The translations under genes were made by a program, and so were the position numbers. 64,000 nt of DNA, taken from assembly GCF_000330505.1 (NCBI RefSeq), contig NW_004440445.1:298646-362645 (forward strand), given 5' to 3'. Positions 8,973 through 20,328 of the stretch are shown in pieces. Numbering within the stretch: the stretch's first letter is position 1; each line of letters begins with the position of its first letter. Below the pieces are notes generated by a model. The model ran no database searches. It worked only from the letters and a program-made list of their open reading frames with translations, and was not told the origin of the DNA. The DNA comes from Entamoeba invadens IP1. Lineage: Eukaryota > Evosea > Mastigamoebida > Endamoebidae.

Positions 8973-11900
8973 ATGGATTTAAACCGACTTGACCAGATGT
9001 GTGTCATTGCATTTACTTCAGTGGACAACAATCAACGAGCAAGTGTCACAAAAGAATTACCAACTGAATTCACCACTGAAAACATGTTCCTCGCTATGTT
9101 TACAGCTTTCAAACAAACTACACAACCATACACACAACAATACGGCCTTTCGTTGTTCATTAATACATACAAAACAAATTCAACTCTTCTCATCAAATTT
9201 TCAGCGGATATTCAAGAACTGTTGTTGAGGTGGATGTTCAGCACTCAATCCGCTACATTTGTTGTGAAATCTGCTTTCCACGCCTTTTCCGTCTCGTCCA
9301 TTCACTCGTGGGCAGATGCACAAAAACAAATCGACTTTTCAAATTTTGTTCAGAAGTTAATTTCTTCACAAAATACCATTGAGAGTGCTATTGGTTTAAA
9401 TATCATTAATGAAGTCCTAAAAGTTTGTTATCATATTTTTATAGTTCCACATTACTATACTCTTGCTTTGTGCCATTTCGGCCATTACTCGGGGTATTCA
9501 ACATTCTTTTACTTAATACACCATTAATTTAATTACTACTTAATAATAATAATAATAAACGTGACGGTATAGGACGCAATGGAGTGCTTTTCTGTATGTA
9601 GATTTGACAAAGCGAAAATATCTCAAATCAAAGAGAATGTTGTCTTTGTTTTGACTCAGATGCTTGTTACATCATTTTTGCAAATACCAAAGACAATAAG
9701 TTTGTTCTCCAAAGAGCACAGAATAGTATATTATTATAGTATATTATTATATTAATTAATACTTAGACAATGAAACCAATGTTCAGACGTTATTAAATGC
9801 TATTAAAAACGGCGCATTAGTCAGTCATAGTTGGTATAACGATGATGACCCGTTGTGGATTCAATTGCCAAAAGAAATCTACTTTGTTGTTGAGAATGAA
9901 ACGTTCTTCGCTGCCCTTTACACAACGTTTGAGACATCAAAGAACGAAAACACACTCTGTTCGATCCTCCGACTCTACTCTCTCCTCTGCGGTCTGCGCA
10001 AACCAAACTCTATGGAAACCGCCAAAAATGCGGCGTTGTCGATGAAATTCATCGAAATGGCGGTGAACAAATTAACTTCATTTCATAGTCCAGAAGCCGT
10101 GTTCTTATTGTGTCAAACGATTTCGAAACTTCGGTGTACACAATTGATCAATTCGGATGTTTCCAAAGAGTTTGGCTCAGTTATTTGCACCTTCACGCGA
10201 TATGTCTATACAACAAGTAACATGAATGCCATCGATTATTTACTCAATTTTTGGATGAAACAGTCGATGGGGCTACTTCATTCAAGCACCACTGACAACG
10301 ACTGGGTGAAAATGTTAGAAATGGTAGTTATGTGGTTTTTAGAGGAAGTTTTGAATCGAGAAGACCGTGGGGATGATTCATTGACGGGAGACATTAATAT
10401 GGATTTGATATGGGAAAATTTAGGAGTTATTATTCGGTATATATACCCCTTTTTTGTGCCATATATCACACAATTGTTGAACGATTTGGCTAAAATGATG
10501 TTCAGCAATATTCCATTTCAACAGAAAAGTATTGTCGAGGGCAAAATGGCTTGGGTTATTGAACTGATTGTAGCGGGGTTACGAGCGTCGACGACGACTG
10601 CGATTGACCAGCAAAAGGTTCTTATTGATGAGAAATTGATAACAATGGTATTACCTATCATGCAAATGTTTGGGAAAATGAATAAAGAGAGAGCGTGGGG
10701 AGATGAGGATAGTGGGGAGTATCGAGTTGAAATAGCAAGCATCGACTTTGTAGAAGCGGCCAAAATAATAATGAACAAACACATGAGGAACCAAGACTAC
10801 TTGGACTCGTTTATAGTTGAATTTGTTCAAATGGTTGGGCGAGTGTTAGTTGAATGGCGTGGGAGTATTAAACTGATTGAAAAGGTGTTAGAGACGTTCA
10901 ACATGTTTTGTCAAGAGCGACTTTTTGCGTCACGAATTATTGGGGGCACTTTTATTAAAACGTCGATATTGAATGGATGGCAAAGTATCGTCTCGAATTT
11001 TCAAGGCAAACAGTCTGAGATTAAAGGAGTCTATTTGAGTCTTTTCACGACGATTGGAATGGTGTTGTACTCGAGCAAACCACGCGATGACTCCAAAGAA
11101 TTTATGCACATGTTTGTCGTGCGAATGGGCGAATTATCGAACCAAGTGGCTATTGGACATGTTGATGAGAAAAGCGTGACTGAAATTAGTGTCCAATTGC
11201 GTGGGTTATTCATGGCGGCTGAAAGAAGTGCTGTGACACCGAACGGGTTATATGTACTTATTGACAATTACTTTGACAAGTTTGTTATCAAACTGATGGG
11301 TTTGGTGTTTAACAACAAAGATCTGTTCCGATGTCTACTTAAGTTGTATCAACAAATCTGTTGTTCGGTGTATTTTTGGACGGGCCCCTCTGTTGAAACA
11401 ACGTCTGACATTGGGATCATCCAAACGAGTTTTGAAATGGTGAAAAATGTGTGTATTTATTGTATACAACAAGGGGGTGATACTGTCAAGACGTTTCAAA
11501 GCGAACTTAATATCTGCTTTAAAATCATGTACGGGTGTTTGAAGTCGACTAATATGAACTTCTGTCTCCTCCAATTATATGGCAAGAACTTATTTGTTGA
11601 AGTACTTTCAAGGGTTATTATTGTTATGAATATGATCACTGTTGAAATGCTCGACAACAATGAAAAACTTGAACTTTCAATGTTTACACTGGTCTCGTTA
11701 TTGGGACCATTCCTTTATATGGTATCCGATGATTTGGTCTTCATTGTATTGAACACTATTATAACGGGAATTGTCCGTCGAAACTTACAAATACAAACAT
11801 TGTGTGTTACGTTTTTCGATACCCTTTCGGAGAAATGGATGTTGGAACGAACTATTTCAAAACATTGCACATTGAAAGAAGCATACATACAACCACTTTA

Positions 11901-12324
11901 TAATATTTTTGTTGTCGCCGTTCGACAATTTTTCTTCTCTGGGCCAAGCAACACAATTGGAAGGCTTGTCTTCTATTTGGCGCTATTAGAACCAATCGTT
12001 TGTTTTTATTGATTGTTGCTCAAATACTTGAATTATAGTATTAAAATATTATAATTCAAGTATTATTTATAATTGCTATTGTAAGAATAGTATATTAATA
12101 GTATATTAATAGTATATATAGTAATTGTTTCTAATATGCAGTTTTTAGAAAAGAGTGTTGAAGACATTGTCAAGGATGTCGCTGAAAAGGATAGGAACAT
12201 GTTTTTGACCAACTATTTTACACTTCAAAACTTCTTCTCGGTTAGAAGAGACAAGCACGAGGCCGAATATTTCTTGTCTGAGCTTCGAGGCGTTTATGGA
12301 AAACCGGAGTGCAAATTAAGATAA
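8973..12324 (+). CDS. XPO7: Exportin-7 (RanBP16-type importin-beta family receptor)
   Basis: Four exons by eye: 8973-9422, 9573-9699, 9767-11997 and 12142-12324, giving about 996 residues against about 1087 in human exportin-7. All three introns begin GTTTGT; they end TAG, TAG and CAG, and the phases (0, 1, 0) join one open frame. The protein is a chain of HEAT-like helical repeats. Similarity to exportin-7 is visible across the N-terminus, in the segment EGKMAWVIELIVAG, and near the C-terminal LLQLYGKNLFVEVL segment. Role: RanGTP-dependent nuclear transport. Intron 3 holds a perfect 15-bp stem (12023-12037 / 12050-12064). Without splicing the gene would appear as three broken frames. Confidence 0.85.
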
Positions 12325-12655
12325 CTTTGATTGCTTTATTAATGTCTCATTCTTATTTTTGGAGTGGTTGGGTTAACTTCCGACTAAATAATTTACTACA
12401 TTTTACTGTTTGTAGTGTATAAATTTTTTATTTAAAACACCCCAAAAGTTCTATGTTAAGGATTTTTGGGGGCTTAATTTATATATTTTATTAATGAATA
12501 GATGAATTGAATTTATTCAATAATAAGTTAATACTATTTTTTACCAAATGAATTGATTTTGTAACGATTTTACTATTTCAAAGTTAAATGCTGTCTTGTG
12601 TTTCCAAAGAACTCACAGCAAGCAAACCTTTATCAATTCAAAACTCCAAAAGGCG
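12325..12655. other. Spacer
   Basis: About 330 bp between two plus-strand genes. The frame of the next gene stays open back to about 12596 but has no ATG there, so this stretch is taken as 3' end plus promoter. No other feature. Confidence 0.4.
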
Positions 12656-15148
12656 ATGAGTGACTTCGAAACTACAGTCAACGAATTTATCTATGACAAC
12701 GAATCGGACGGTACATGGGAAAATATCCAATACCCAGACACACAAAAATGTGAGACAAAATCGTTCTTCAAGGCAACGCCACAACAACTCAAAATCCGCA
12801 TCATCGTCAACACGCGGTATTCCATTCAACAATTTCAAATGTTTTTCACGAACATCACTCTGGTCACAAGCTTAATTTCAAACATATTTTCAACAGAAGA
12901 TGTGACAGAAGACCACGTCAAATTAGTTGGGGTGTCTTACGTTTCAAAGAAACTCGAGGCAGTCACTTTCCGATACAAAATTATTCAACTTGCGTCGTAT
13001 GAAACACTTTTGTTGTGTGGGGACTTCAATCCTAAGCTTTGGGACCACATCGTCTTGTACGCGAAAGACATCAAAACACAGACGAAGTTCATTTTGGAAG
13101 TTTCTATTCCACGAGACAAGTTGAATGGGAATTTGGTGGGGAGGGAAAACTCCGACGACAACATGCAGATGGTCCACGCTATTATTAACGCACAACGACA
13201 AGCAATCCACAACATATATTCAATCCTCAATAAAGACAAGGAAAACCCTCGAGTCTTTGTGTTACAGCGACAATTCCAAATACAAACACAGTACTGCTTC
13301 TCATTTCCAAATGTCATTTTTAACGAGAAATTTCTGAGCATTTGCGCCAACTCCGATTTCTCAGAAATCATCGTCAAAGGGTTTTATTTCTATAATTTGC
13401 CCTTTCTCACTGTCATTCGACTCTTCCAAAAATACGCAAACGCGTCGATACTGTTCCCTCACAGAAAGATTCTCGAAAAGAACAATAAGTTCTGTCTCGA
13501 GCACGCCGAGTCACCATACTTTGGTCGGAATGTTGTTAAAACTGACTTGTTTCGTGGTATATTGTCGCAAGAGAGTGGACTCTTTATTGGGTGTCAGAGT
13601 CTCAACACGGACATTTGCAAAGTGTGCAACGCGAAGAACCCGTCCGAAAAATTTTCGGTTGTATTTAGCGGCGAACAAATTGAATGGGACGGAACAGACA
13701 CACGGTCGTCCTGGTTTTACCACTACTTCACACCCGAGCTCAAATTGATGGACAAAGAAACGCGTAAGGCGCTTATGAAGCAACTGATAGTCGTGTTTTT
13801 AGTCACACGCGTTGTTATAGTAAGCGACGTTCCTGTGCCGAACCCACCGTTCGAGGGAAATATATTGGAACGCGGAATTGCCCTTCAAAAACTCGTTCTC
13901 CGAACGCAGTTCAGTTGTTTGTTGAAAAGAAAAATGAAAAAGGAGAACCACTTTTACAACGTCGAAGTCAAAATGAATCCAAACACAGCCAACTGTTTTT
14001 TACATGTAAAAAGTGAAGTAATTGTGAACATTACGCGATTTCTTGGAATAAAGGACATCTCCCGCTTTGCTCGGACGACAAAACAAATGTACCAAATCAT
14101 TCGAAACTCGGACGATGTTTGGAAAATGAAATACACCAAATTGTGCAACATGGTGAGTTACCAGAAGTACGCGATTCAGTACACCAAAGCAAAAGAAAGT
14201 GACTACTACACGGCAGTAAAGAAAGAACAAATACTTCTCCACAACTGGGAAAATGGGAGGATTCTTCAAAAAAGAAACGTTCCGTTCTCGAACAGCCCCA
14301 TCTCGAAAATATGTTTTGGGAACCACGGCGAAATCATTGTTGGGAGTTACGGTGGGTCGTTGGTTGTTGGGAAAACAGAAGAAGTCGAAAGAGGGACAGT
14401 GACACAACGGTTAGTACTCCCGTCGTCGGTTAACAGCTTAGACTTCGAGGTGTACGACGACGTGATTTTAGTTGCCAAACAGAATGGGACGATTGAGAGT
14501 TACTCGAACGACGCAAACGATACAAAAAGTGCGCATATCTACAAATGTGTCACAGACGAAATGCCGTTGTTCCAAAGAGTCGATCTTGTAAAAGACAAGA
14601 CGATATTGGGAATTAACAGTAACGAGGTGTATCACTACGACACGTTTGCAAAAAGAATCAAACAGCTCATCCGACCAGACAGTTACGAGATTTTGTCGGC
14701 TTCTTTTTTCGACGAGCAAATTGTCATCACAAACAACTGTGTGGGGACATTTCGTGGGTTTGACATGAGGTGTCGCGAAGTCGTTTTCGAGCGGCAAAAC
14801 CCGGCAAAAGTTCCCGTTGCTTTGGATTACTTTGGCGATTATGTCTTTGTTGGGAATCAAGATGGCGAGGTGCAGATGTTTGACGTTCGGAAAAAGGACT
14901 TCTTTGTAGTTCGACCAGTGAACGAGTATGGAATATCAATGATCGACTTGTGGAATAAAAAGGGAGTAGTTGTTGGGGTGGACAATAAAGTTGCTGGGTT
15001 TACGTGTAACGGGAAGTGGATTGGGTCTGTCCGCCCCATCCTCAATCCCTGTCGAAAAATAGGGTGTGTGCGCATTGTTGATGATGGGCTGTACTGTGGA
15101 TTAGAGAATGGCAATCTAATTGTTGTCGACTTCAAACCGAATGAATAG
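12656..15148 (+). CDS. F-box protein with C-terminal beta-propeller
   Basis: About 830 residues from the first ATG. Around residues 440-490 lies an F-box-like helical segment (VIVNITRFLGIKDISRFART followed by a DVWKMKY motif), the element that binds Skp1 in SCF ubiquitin ligases. After it, about 330 residues show WD40-like beta repeats with alternating hydrophobic strands, Gly-Asn turns and segments such as GNQDGEVQMFDVRKKD, the usual substrate-binding propeller. The N-terminal 420 residues are not recognised. They include a cysteine pair CKVCNAKN that might be structural. Expected role: substrate receptor of an SCF-type E3 ligase. Compared with typical FBXW proteins the N-terminal extension is unusually long. 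Confidence 0.7.
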   Translation: MSDFETTVNEFIYDNESDGTWENIQYPDTQKCETKSFFKATPQQLKIRIIVNTRYSIQQFQMFFTNITLVTSLISNIFSTEDVTEDHVKLVGVSYVSKKLEAVTFRYKIIQLASYETLLLCGDFNPKLWDHIVLYAKDIKTQTKFILEVSIPRDKLNGNLVGRENSDDNMQMVHAIINAQRQAIHNIYSILNKDKENPRVFVLQRQFQIQTQYCFSFPNVIFNEKFLSICANSDFSEIIVKGFYFYNLPFLTVIRLFQKYANASILFPHRKILEKNNKFCLEHAESPYFGRNVVKTDLFRGILSQESGLFIGCQSLNTDICKVCNAKNPSEKFSVVFSGEQIEWDGTDTRSSWFYHYFTPELKLMDKETRKALMKQLIVVFLVTRVVIVSDVPVPNPPFEGNILERGIALQKLVLRTQFSCLLKRKMKKENHFYNVEVKMNPNTANCFLHVKSEVIVNITRFLGIKDISRFARTTKQMYQIIRNSDDVWKMKYTKLCNMVSYQKYAIQYTKAKESDYYTAVKKEQILLHNWENGRILQKRNVPFSNSPISKICFGNHGEIIVGSYGGSLVVGKTEEVERGTVTQRLVLPSSVNSLDFEVYDDVILVAKQNGTIESYSNDANDTKSAHIYKCVTDEMPLFQRVDLVKDKTILGINSNEVYHYDTFAKRIKQLIRPDSYEILSASFFDEQIVITNNCVGTFRGFDMRCREVVFERQNPAKVPVALDYFGDYVFVGNQDGEVQMFDVRKKDFFVVRPVNEYGISMIDLWNKKGVVVGVDNKVAGFTCNGKWIGSVRPILNPCRKIGCVRIVDDGLYCGLENGNLIVVDFKPNE

Positions 15149-15225
15149 TAATTTATTTATGATTTTGTTTAGTTTGTGGGTGAATTAGTTTGAATTGAAT
15201 AAAAAACAAACTTAAAAAGACAGAG

Positions 15226-16132
15226 ATGGAAGGCGTTGAAGTGAAAATCGACACAGAGCCAAGTGAAGTTAAAAAAGAGGAGCCAACTGACACAGACTTA
15301 GAACAGAATGAAGACAAAGTGTATAGTATATGGGAAGAGGTTCCCATAATTTTTGTGTGTTTAACAATCATACTCTCCTACTTAACGATCATAGTAGTCA
15401 TCATTTTCCTTTTGCCGTTATTTTATTCGACACCAACAATCATTTTTTGGACCATCGTTACACATGTTATTATATACTTGATTTCATACAATTACTACAG
15501 TGTACACGTTGTCCAGTCTGATATCATTCCAGAGTCATACTACCGCGTTGATGAAGAAAACATCGACGAGTCAAGAATGTGCCAAATATGTAAAAAATAC
15601 AAAGCGGATCGCGTCCATCATGATCGCACCACCAAGAAGTGTATTTATCGATACGACCACTACTGTGGTGTTGTCCAAAATGCACTTGGGTATCACAATT
15701 ACAGGTACTTCTTTTTGTTTCTGTTTTACGTTGAAGTTGGGTTGTTGTGTCTCGATTTTAATGTTGCCATTGGGTTGTATCGCTTAGACATCGTTTGTTT
15801 GTTCAAAATTATAAGGCGAAACTATTCACGTATAGTTAAAATATGTTCCGAAGATACTTTTGATAGCCTTCATTCTCTTCTTTGCCAATTTCTCAATTTC
15901 TATAGGCGGTCAAGTCTTCTTCCAAGCGGTAATGATCTCACTGAACCTCACAACGAAAGAGTTTGTGGACTGGGCATCGCAAGTATTGAGAGAGAGGCGT
16001 TTCGTTCCTCTGCCTTATTACAAAACAGTTTTACTCAACTGGAAAGAATGTATGCAAGTGCCAGAAGACAAGAACGTCTTGTTGGGATTCCTCCCCACAA
16101 AGCCTCGTATGATTGAAAAAAGATCGCTTTAA
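15226..16132 (+). CDS. Protein S-palmitoyltransferase, DHYC variant of the DHHC family
   Basis: Two exons, 15226-15792 and 15836-16132, joined across a 43-nt intron (GTTTGT...TAG, phase 0), giving about 287 residues. Two membrane segments lie near 40-90. A zinc-binding Cys-rich domain with CQICKKYKADRVHH and the active site YDHYC follows, then two more membrane segments, and the TTxE-type motif appears as TTKEFVD just after the last one. This is the family order TM-TM-CRD-TM-TM. The active site reads Asp-His-Tyr-Cys, a variant known to be functional in yeast Akr1 and Pfa5. Role: cysteine palmitoylation of membrane proteins at endomembranes. An 11-mer AACTTAAAAAG lies 6 nt before the ATG. Confidence 0.88.
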
Positions 16133-16273
16133 TAGTGCAATCATCATTTTGTCTTGAGTGATTCAAAAAGATTAGTGACTTTTTATTCAAAATGAGTTAG
16201 TAAATAGTTATAGTAAAATTGCTATTGTTTATGGTAAAATAAAGAAGGGATAAAATGAAAACTTAAAAAGTGA

Positions 16274-17239
16274 ATGCAGAGCGAAGCCAAAACGAACAAT
16301 CAAACTAAACCACTCTCAAAACAACTCATTGAACAAATCAACACTGCTGTTCCTCTTGAAGGAAAGGGCACCCGTTTGTTATTCAATTTCAATTTCATTA
16401 TAATAAATTAATAATAAATAGAATTGTTGTTGAAAACTAAAGAGATTGCAAGCGCGACTCAGATTGAAATTTTGAGAGAAAAGGAGGAACATAAAGTTCG
16501 TGACTCGGAGGAACAAAAGATTTTGAAAAATTACGAAGAAATTCAACTTGATATAACTAACGCCGAAAAGCAAAGTAACGAAATTGTTTCAAAGCACACC
16601 ACCCTTCAAAAACAGGAACTCGAACTCAAAAATGAAGTGTCACAATCAGAACAAAACCTCAAAGCACTCAAAACCACAATCGACTCGAAACAAGCAACAG
16701 TAGATACTCAAAAAAAACACCAAGAAAAAATGAAAGAACTCCAACAACAAGTCGAAGTGTGTTCAAAAGAGTTAAGAGAGGCAAACATTGAGAGAACAAA
16801 TGCTGATAAGGCTACAATGGAACTGAATCGAACAAAAGATTTGAAGGTTTGTAGTGTACTATATTTTATAGTACATTTTATTATATTATAAAAGGTAATG
16901 AGATGAGAAAGATGTATTATAATTATAATTATTAATATAATTATTAATATTATGATTATTATTAACAATTAGAAGGATATTGCTCTGTTACGGAATTCAT
17001 TCGACCAAAAAAAGAAAGAGAGGGAGACCGTCGAAAGACAAATAACTGGGTTGTTTGAAAGTCTTGCAAAGGCACAAGAAGAACACAAGAAAGAAAAAGA
17101 GGACACGGAGATTAAACTTAAAATTAAACGTAACAGACTTACTGAGCTCGAAATGATGGAAAAGTCTCTCATTACCAAAGAGTCTGAAATTCAACAGAGA
17201 ACAATTATTGCTCAACAAGACGAAGAAATTCTGTTTTAG
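16274..17239 (+). CDS. Coiled-coil protein, three exons
   Basis: Exons 16274-16373, 16422-16846 and 16973-17239 join through two introns (48 and 126 nt, both GTTTGT...TAG) into one frame of 263 residues. Apart from about 35 N-terminal residues (MQSEAKTNNQTKPLS...), the whole protein is a charged Glu/Lys/Gln coiled coil with heptad hydrophobics. I do not recognise the family; cytoskeletal, kinetochore or vesicle-tether roles are all possible. The second intron carries a 9-bp stem TGTACTATA / TATAGTACA. AACTTAAAAAG lies 3 nt before the ATG, as in the preceding gene. Confidence 0.7.
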
Positions 17240-17949
17240 ACCTAAAGTCACAAGATTGTTTTGTGTTATTTAAAATGTTATATAATCTTTTTAAACTCAT
17301 TTATGATATAAACAACGTAAATTATCGGGAAATGTCCTAACACTGCCGAAACAATTATTTATTTATAATATAGTACTGGTAAACTATAATTTTTGGGTTG
17401 AGTAAACTGTTTGGAAGAAAATCGAAAACAAAATTGAAAGAATCATTGCATGTTTCCCAAAAATAAACGTTTTACAACAAACTCTATTATATTAATATAA
17501 TATTAATATATATTTATAATATTCTGTTATTTTCTGTAACTTTTATATGAATAAAAATAATCGATTAATTCGAAAACACTTTTCAATCGGCAAAAACTCA
17601 AAGAAATGTGAAAAGAAATCAACTCGAAAACCGCTTCAACTATTTTTTTTTAGAATTTCTAGTGGAGGCAAAAAGAGTTGTTTCAAAAAGAAAAAACAGA
17701 TTTTTCAAACAAAACACACATAAAAATTTTTCGAGAAAAAAAAACGCAAATCTTTTCTGTTGAAAAACAACGACGACAAAACTGTTTCATACAATTCAAA
17801 AAAGAAATTCCACAATACATTTTAATCTATAGATTCTGGTTTGAAACTATAAAAAACCTATATTTTAATCATTCAACTAAAATAGAAAACCAAACACGAA
17901 ATTGGACTTTGTGGTCTATATAAAGAAGTGTTTTAAATAAGAACATAGA
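17240..17949. other. Spacer
   Basis: About 710 bp. It contains the recurrent 12-mer at 17325-17336. An 81-codon plus-strand frame at 17678-17923 is Lys/Phe/Gln-rich with spacer-like composition and was not accepted. TATATAAAG near 17919 and TTTTAAATA near 17932 are the likely core-promoter region of the next gene. Confidence 0.45.
17325..17336 (+). promoter_or_regulatory. Recurrent spacer 12-mer, copy 2
   Basis: TCGGGAAATGTC, identical to the copies at 8166 and 48814. It lies about 610 bp upstream of the LCAT-like gene and 85 bp downstream of the coiled-coil gene. Confidence 0.4.
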
Positions 17950-19257
17950 ATGCAGTTGTTGTTTCTACTCACATTGATTTCAATCGCATGCGCAACGAAA
18001 TGCGCACATAAAAGACCCGTTCTGATGATCCATGGTATATTGTCGAGTCAGTTGATGCTTGAGGCTGACGTTCCTGAGTCATACACATTGCCTGGTAACT
18101 GTCCACATCAGTTGAAAGGACAAATTTGGGTGAATAAGAAGGACATTTATCCGTTTAATGACACGCAGTGTTTTGTAGCTTATATGAACACTGAGTGGGA
18201 TGGCAAGAAGATGGAGAATGTACCTGGTGTCAAAATAACATATCCCAATTACCCTTCAACGGAAGGTATTTCATCTTTAGGTGTAGAAGATCAAAGCGTT
18301 GCTTATCGTGTTCTCAGACTCTTCTATAAAATGATTCAAGGCCTTTCCACTGATGGTTTGTCTTTCAAATAGTGTTACAAGTTTATAAGTTAATGAATAG
18401 GATGGGTAGATAACCAAGATATGTTTGCACCTGGCTATGACTGGAGGTACGCAAACAGACAACGAGATGACTGGATTGCTAAAACAAAAGAATTAGTTAA
18501 ATCAGCTGTTGAAAAGACCAAGTTGAAAGCCGTCCTTGTAACGCACTCATATGGTGGACCAATGGCTATGGAATTCTTTGATGCCGTTGGGAAGGAGTTC
18601 TGTGATAAGTACATTGACAAAATCATCACCGTCGCCTCGCCATTTATTGGAGCTACAAAAGCACTCCAAACATTTTTGTCTGGTGAGACGTTTGGTCTTC
18701 CAATGGATCCATCCACGTTGAGAAAGTTAGCCCGCTCTTGGGAAGGGTCTATTCAATTGATGCCAAATGCGAAGTATTGGGAGAACGCTGTGATTGCTGA
18801 AGTCGCTGGGAAGAAGTATACTGCCCAACAAGTAGAAGAAGTATTAGAATTAGTACCTGAAGTGAAGGAATATATTAAACCAATGTATGAAGAGTGTATG
18901 GACAGGTTTGTACCTATTTCATAAATTGTACCCAAATTGATCTTTAGATATCCAATGGATCATGTCCCAAATAATGTTCCAATTCACTGTTTGTATTCGC
19001 ATGGAATCGACACAGTGTACAGTCTTAAATATGATGATCTTACTAAAGACTTCCAAGACGGTAATTTCACATATGGAGATGGTGATGGGACTGTTGATAT
19101 ACAATCACTCTTGTGGTGCGCCCAACCCTCTTTTAATGCCACTGTTGTTAAGGACATGGGTAAAGTTGGCCACGCTGACTTGATTAAAGACAAATCGACT
19201 ATCACTTATGTAAGACAACAATCGTGCAGTGCTGTCGAGTCCGATTTCGTCGAGTAA
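17950..19257 (+). CDS. Secreted LCAT / lysosomal phospholipase A2-type acyltransferase
   Basis: Three exons, 17950-18355, 18410-18905 and 18948-19257, with introns of 54 and 42 nt (GTTTGT...TAG), give 403 residues, close to human PLA2G15 (about 412). The N-terminus (MQLLFLLTLISIACA) is a clear signal peptide. The alpha/beta-hydrolase features are an oxyanion region (RPVLMIHGILSS), the nucleophile elbow THSYGG with Ser near 182, the acid in GDGDGTVD near 347, and the catalytic His in GHADLI near 376. The motif APGYDWRY is typical of the LCAT family. Likely role: phospholipase A or transacylase in lysosomes/phagosomes or outside the cell. Catalytic triad complete. Confidence 0.88.
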
Positions 19258-19392
19258 ATAAATTTTCATCTTATTTTCGTTGACAAATTGTCTAAAAAAG
19301 AAATAAACAAAATCCCACTTAATACGAGGACTAATTTACCTAAGATATTTTCCACGAAGTTTACAGGAAAAGGAATAGCGCCACATTGCGTT

Positions 19393-20328
19393 CTATTGAG
19401 AAAAAAGATAAGTAAACGACCACATCACAACGACAATAGCAGCCAAAATGAGTGTTGCTTTATTTTCTTCGACGAAAGTAATTGCACTCGATTTGTGTGT
19501 TCGTGCATTCAATAATTGAGATAAAGTGGTGTCTTTATTTCTCAGCAAAATAGTCATATTAATAATAGTCTGCACATCATCTACAGTAAAACTCTTTGGA
19601 GCATCCGTGAACAATGTGTGGACTGATGAGTCTTCCGTGCAGTTGAACACGTTATCCCGCTGTGAGATAATTGCCGAGATGATGAAATTACCAAAGTCTT
19701 CATTCTCGGAACAGACAAAGAAATCGATAAGCCGCACTCCAACTTCGACACTCGATATCGAGTGTATAAACCACGTGAGATACCACGGAAGTGTAAACAT
19801 CGCATCACATCCAACTTCCTCTAAAATGTCACCAAGTTGTTGGTCGATCTCTTTGACTCGCTGTAACGCGTTAAGCCCTTGTTCCATGACTATAACTATG
19901 TCTGACGTCAGCATCTCCTTAAATCGGGTAAGCGCCAATTTCTCGGTGATCGCCAACACCATTTCGTCGGAAGGTATCGCAAGAATAAGTATCGAAACCA
20001 CGTCGTGAAAACCTTGGTAATATTTCAACTCGGGGTGAAGGTAAAATAAATTGTCAAGAACAAGTAATAAGCGACTCTTCTTTTCTTCCATCGGAAGTGA
20101 CTTAAAGATGTTCCCGTAGGTCCGATGGACATCTATAGCTAATTGCGAGTGGTATTTGCTTTTCACGGATTTCAGTAAAATTGGCTTCACTTGAAGTATT
20201 TTTGCGTATATATTCGACCGCTCCAAATTGTTTGAATCTCCAAAGCCATAAGGAGAACGAGCAATTAAAGAATTAATAGTGAGTGGGTGGGTCGTTTTTT
20301 TAAAGTGTTGAAAATCGCTTTCAGACAT
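19393..20328 (-). CDS. TBC-domain Rab GTPase-activating protein with C-terminal membrane anchor (TBC1D20/Gyp8-like)
   Basis: 311 residues. The two catalytic fingers of the TBC domain are visible: the Arg finger in AIDVHRTYG (about residue 68) and the Gln finger in YYQGFHD (about 104). Further helices (LPWYLTWFIHS, VGVRLIDFFV) match the domain's second half. The last 20 residues form one hydrophobic helix (ATLILAAIVVVMWSFTYLF), so the protein is probably tail-anchored. That combination is typical of TBC1D20/Gyp8, ER/Golgi GAPs for Rab1. The short length and lack of other domains agree. The gene converges with the LCAT-like gene. Confidence 0.87.
   Translation of the reverse strand: MSESDFQHFKKTTHPLTINSLIARSPYGFGDSNNLERSNIYAKILQVKPILLKSVKSKYHSQLAIDVHRTYGNIFKSLPMEEKKSRLLLVLDNLFYLHPELKYYQGFHDVVSILILAIPSDEMVLAITEKLALTRFKEMLTSDIVIVMEQGLNALQRVKEIDQQLGDILEEVGCDAMFTLPWYLTWFIHSISSVEVGVRLIDFFVCSENEDFGNFIISAIISQRDNVFNCTEDSSVHTLFTDAPKSFTVDDVQTIINMTILLRNKDTTLSQLLNARTHKSSAITFVEENKATLILAAIVVVMWSFTYLFSQ

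Noticed and set aside
9726..9766. Alternative second intron of XPO7 starting at GTATAT (9726)
   Set aside because: It breaks the frame at once; the GTTTGT donor at 9700 keeps phase.
17678..17923. 81-codon open frame before the LCAT-like gene
   Set aside because: Lys/Phe/Asn/Gln-rich with spacer composition, no domain, and it occupies the likely promoter of the next gene.
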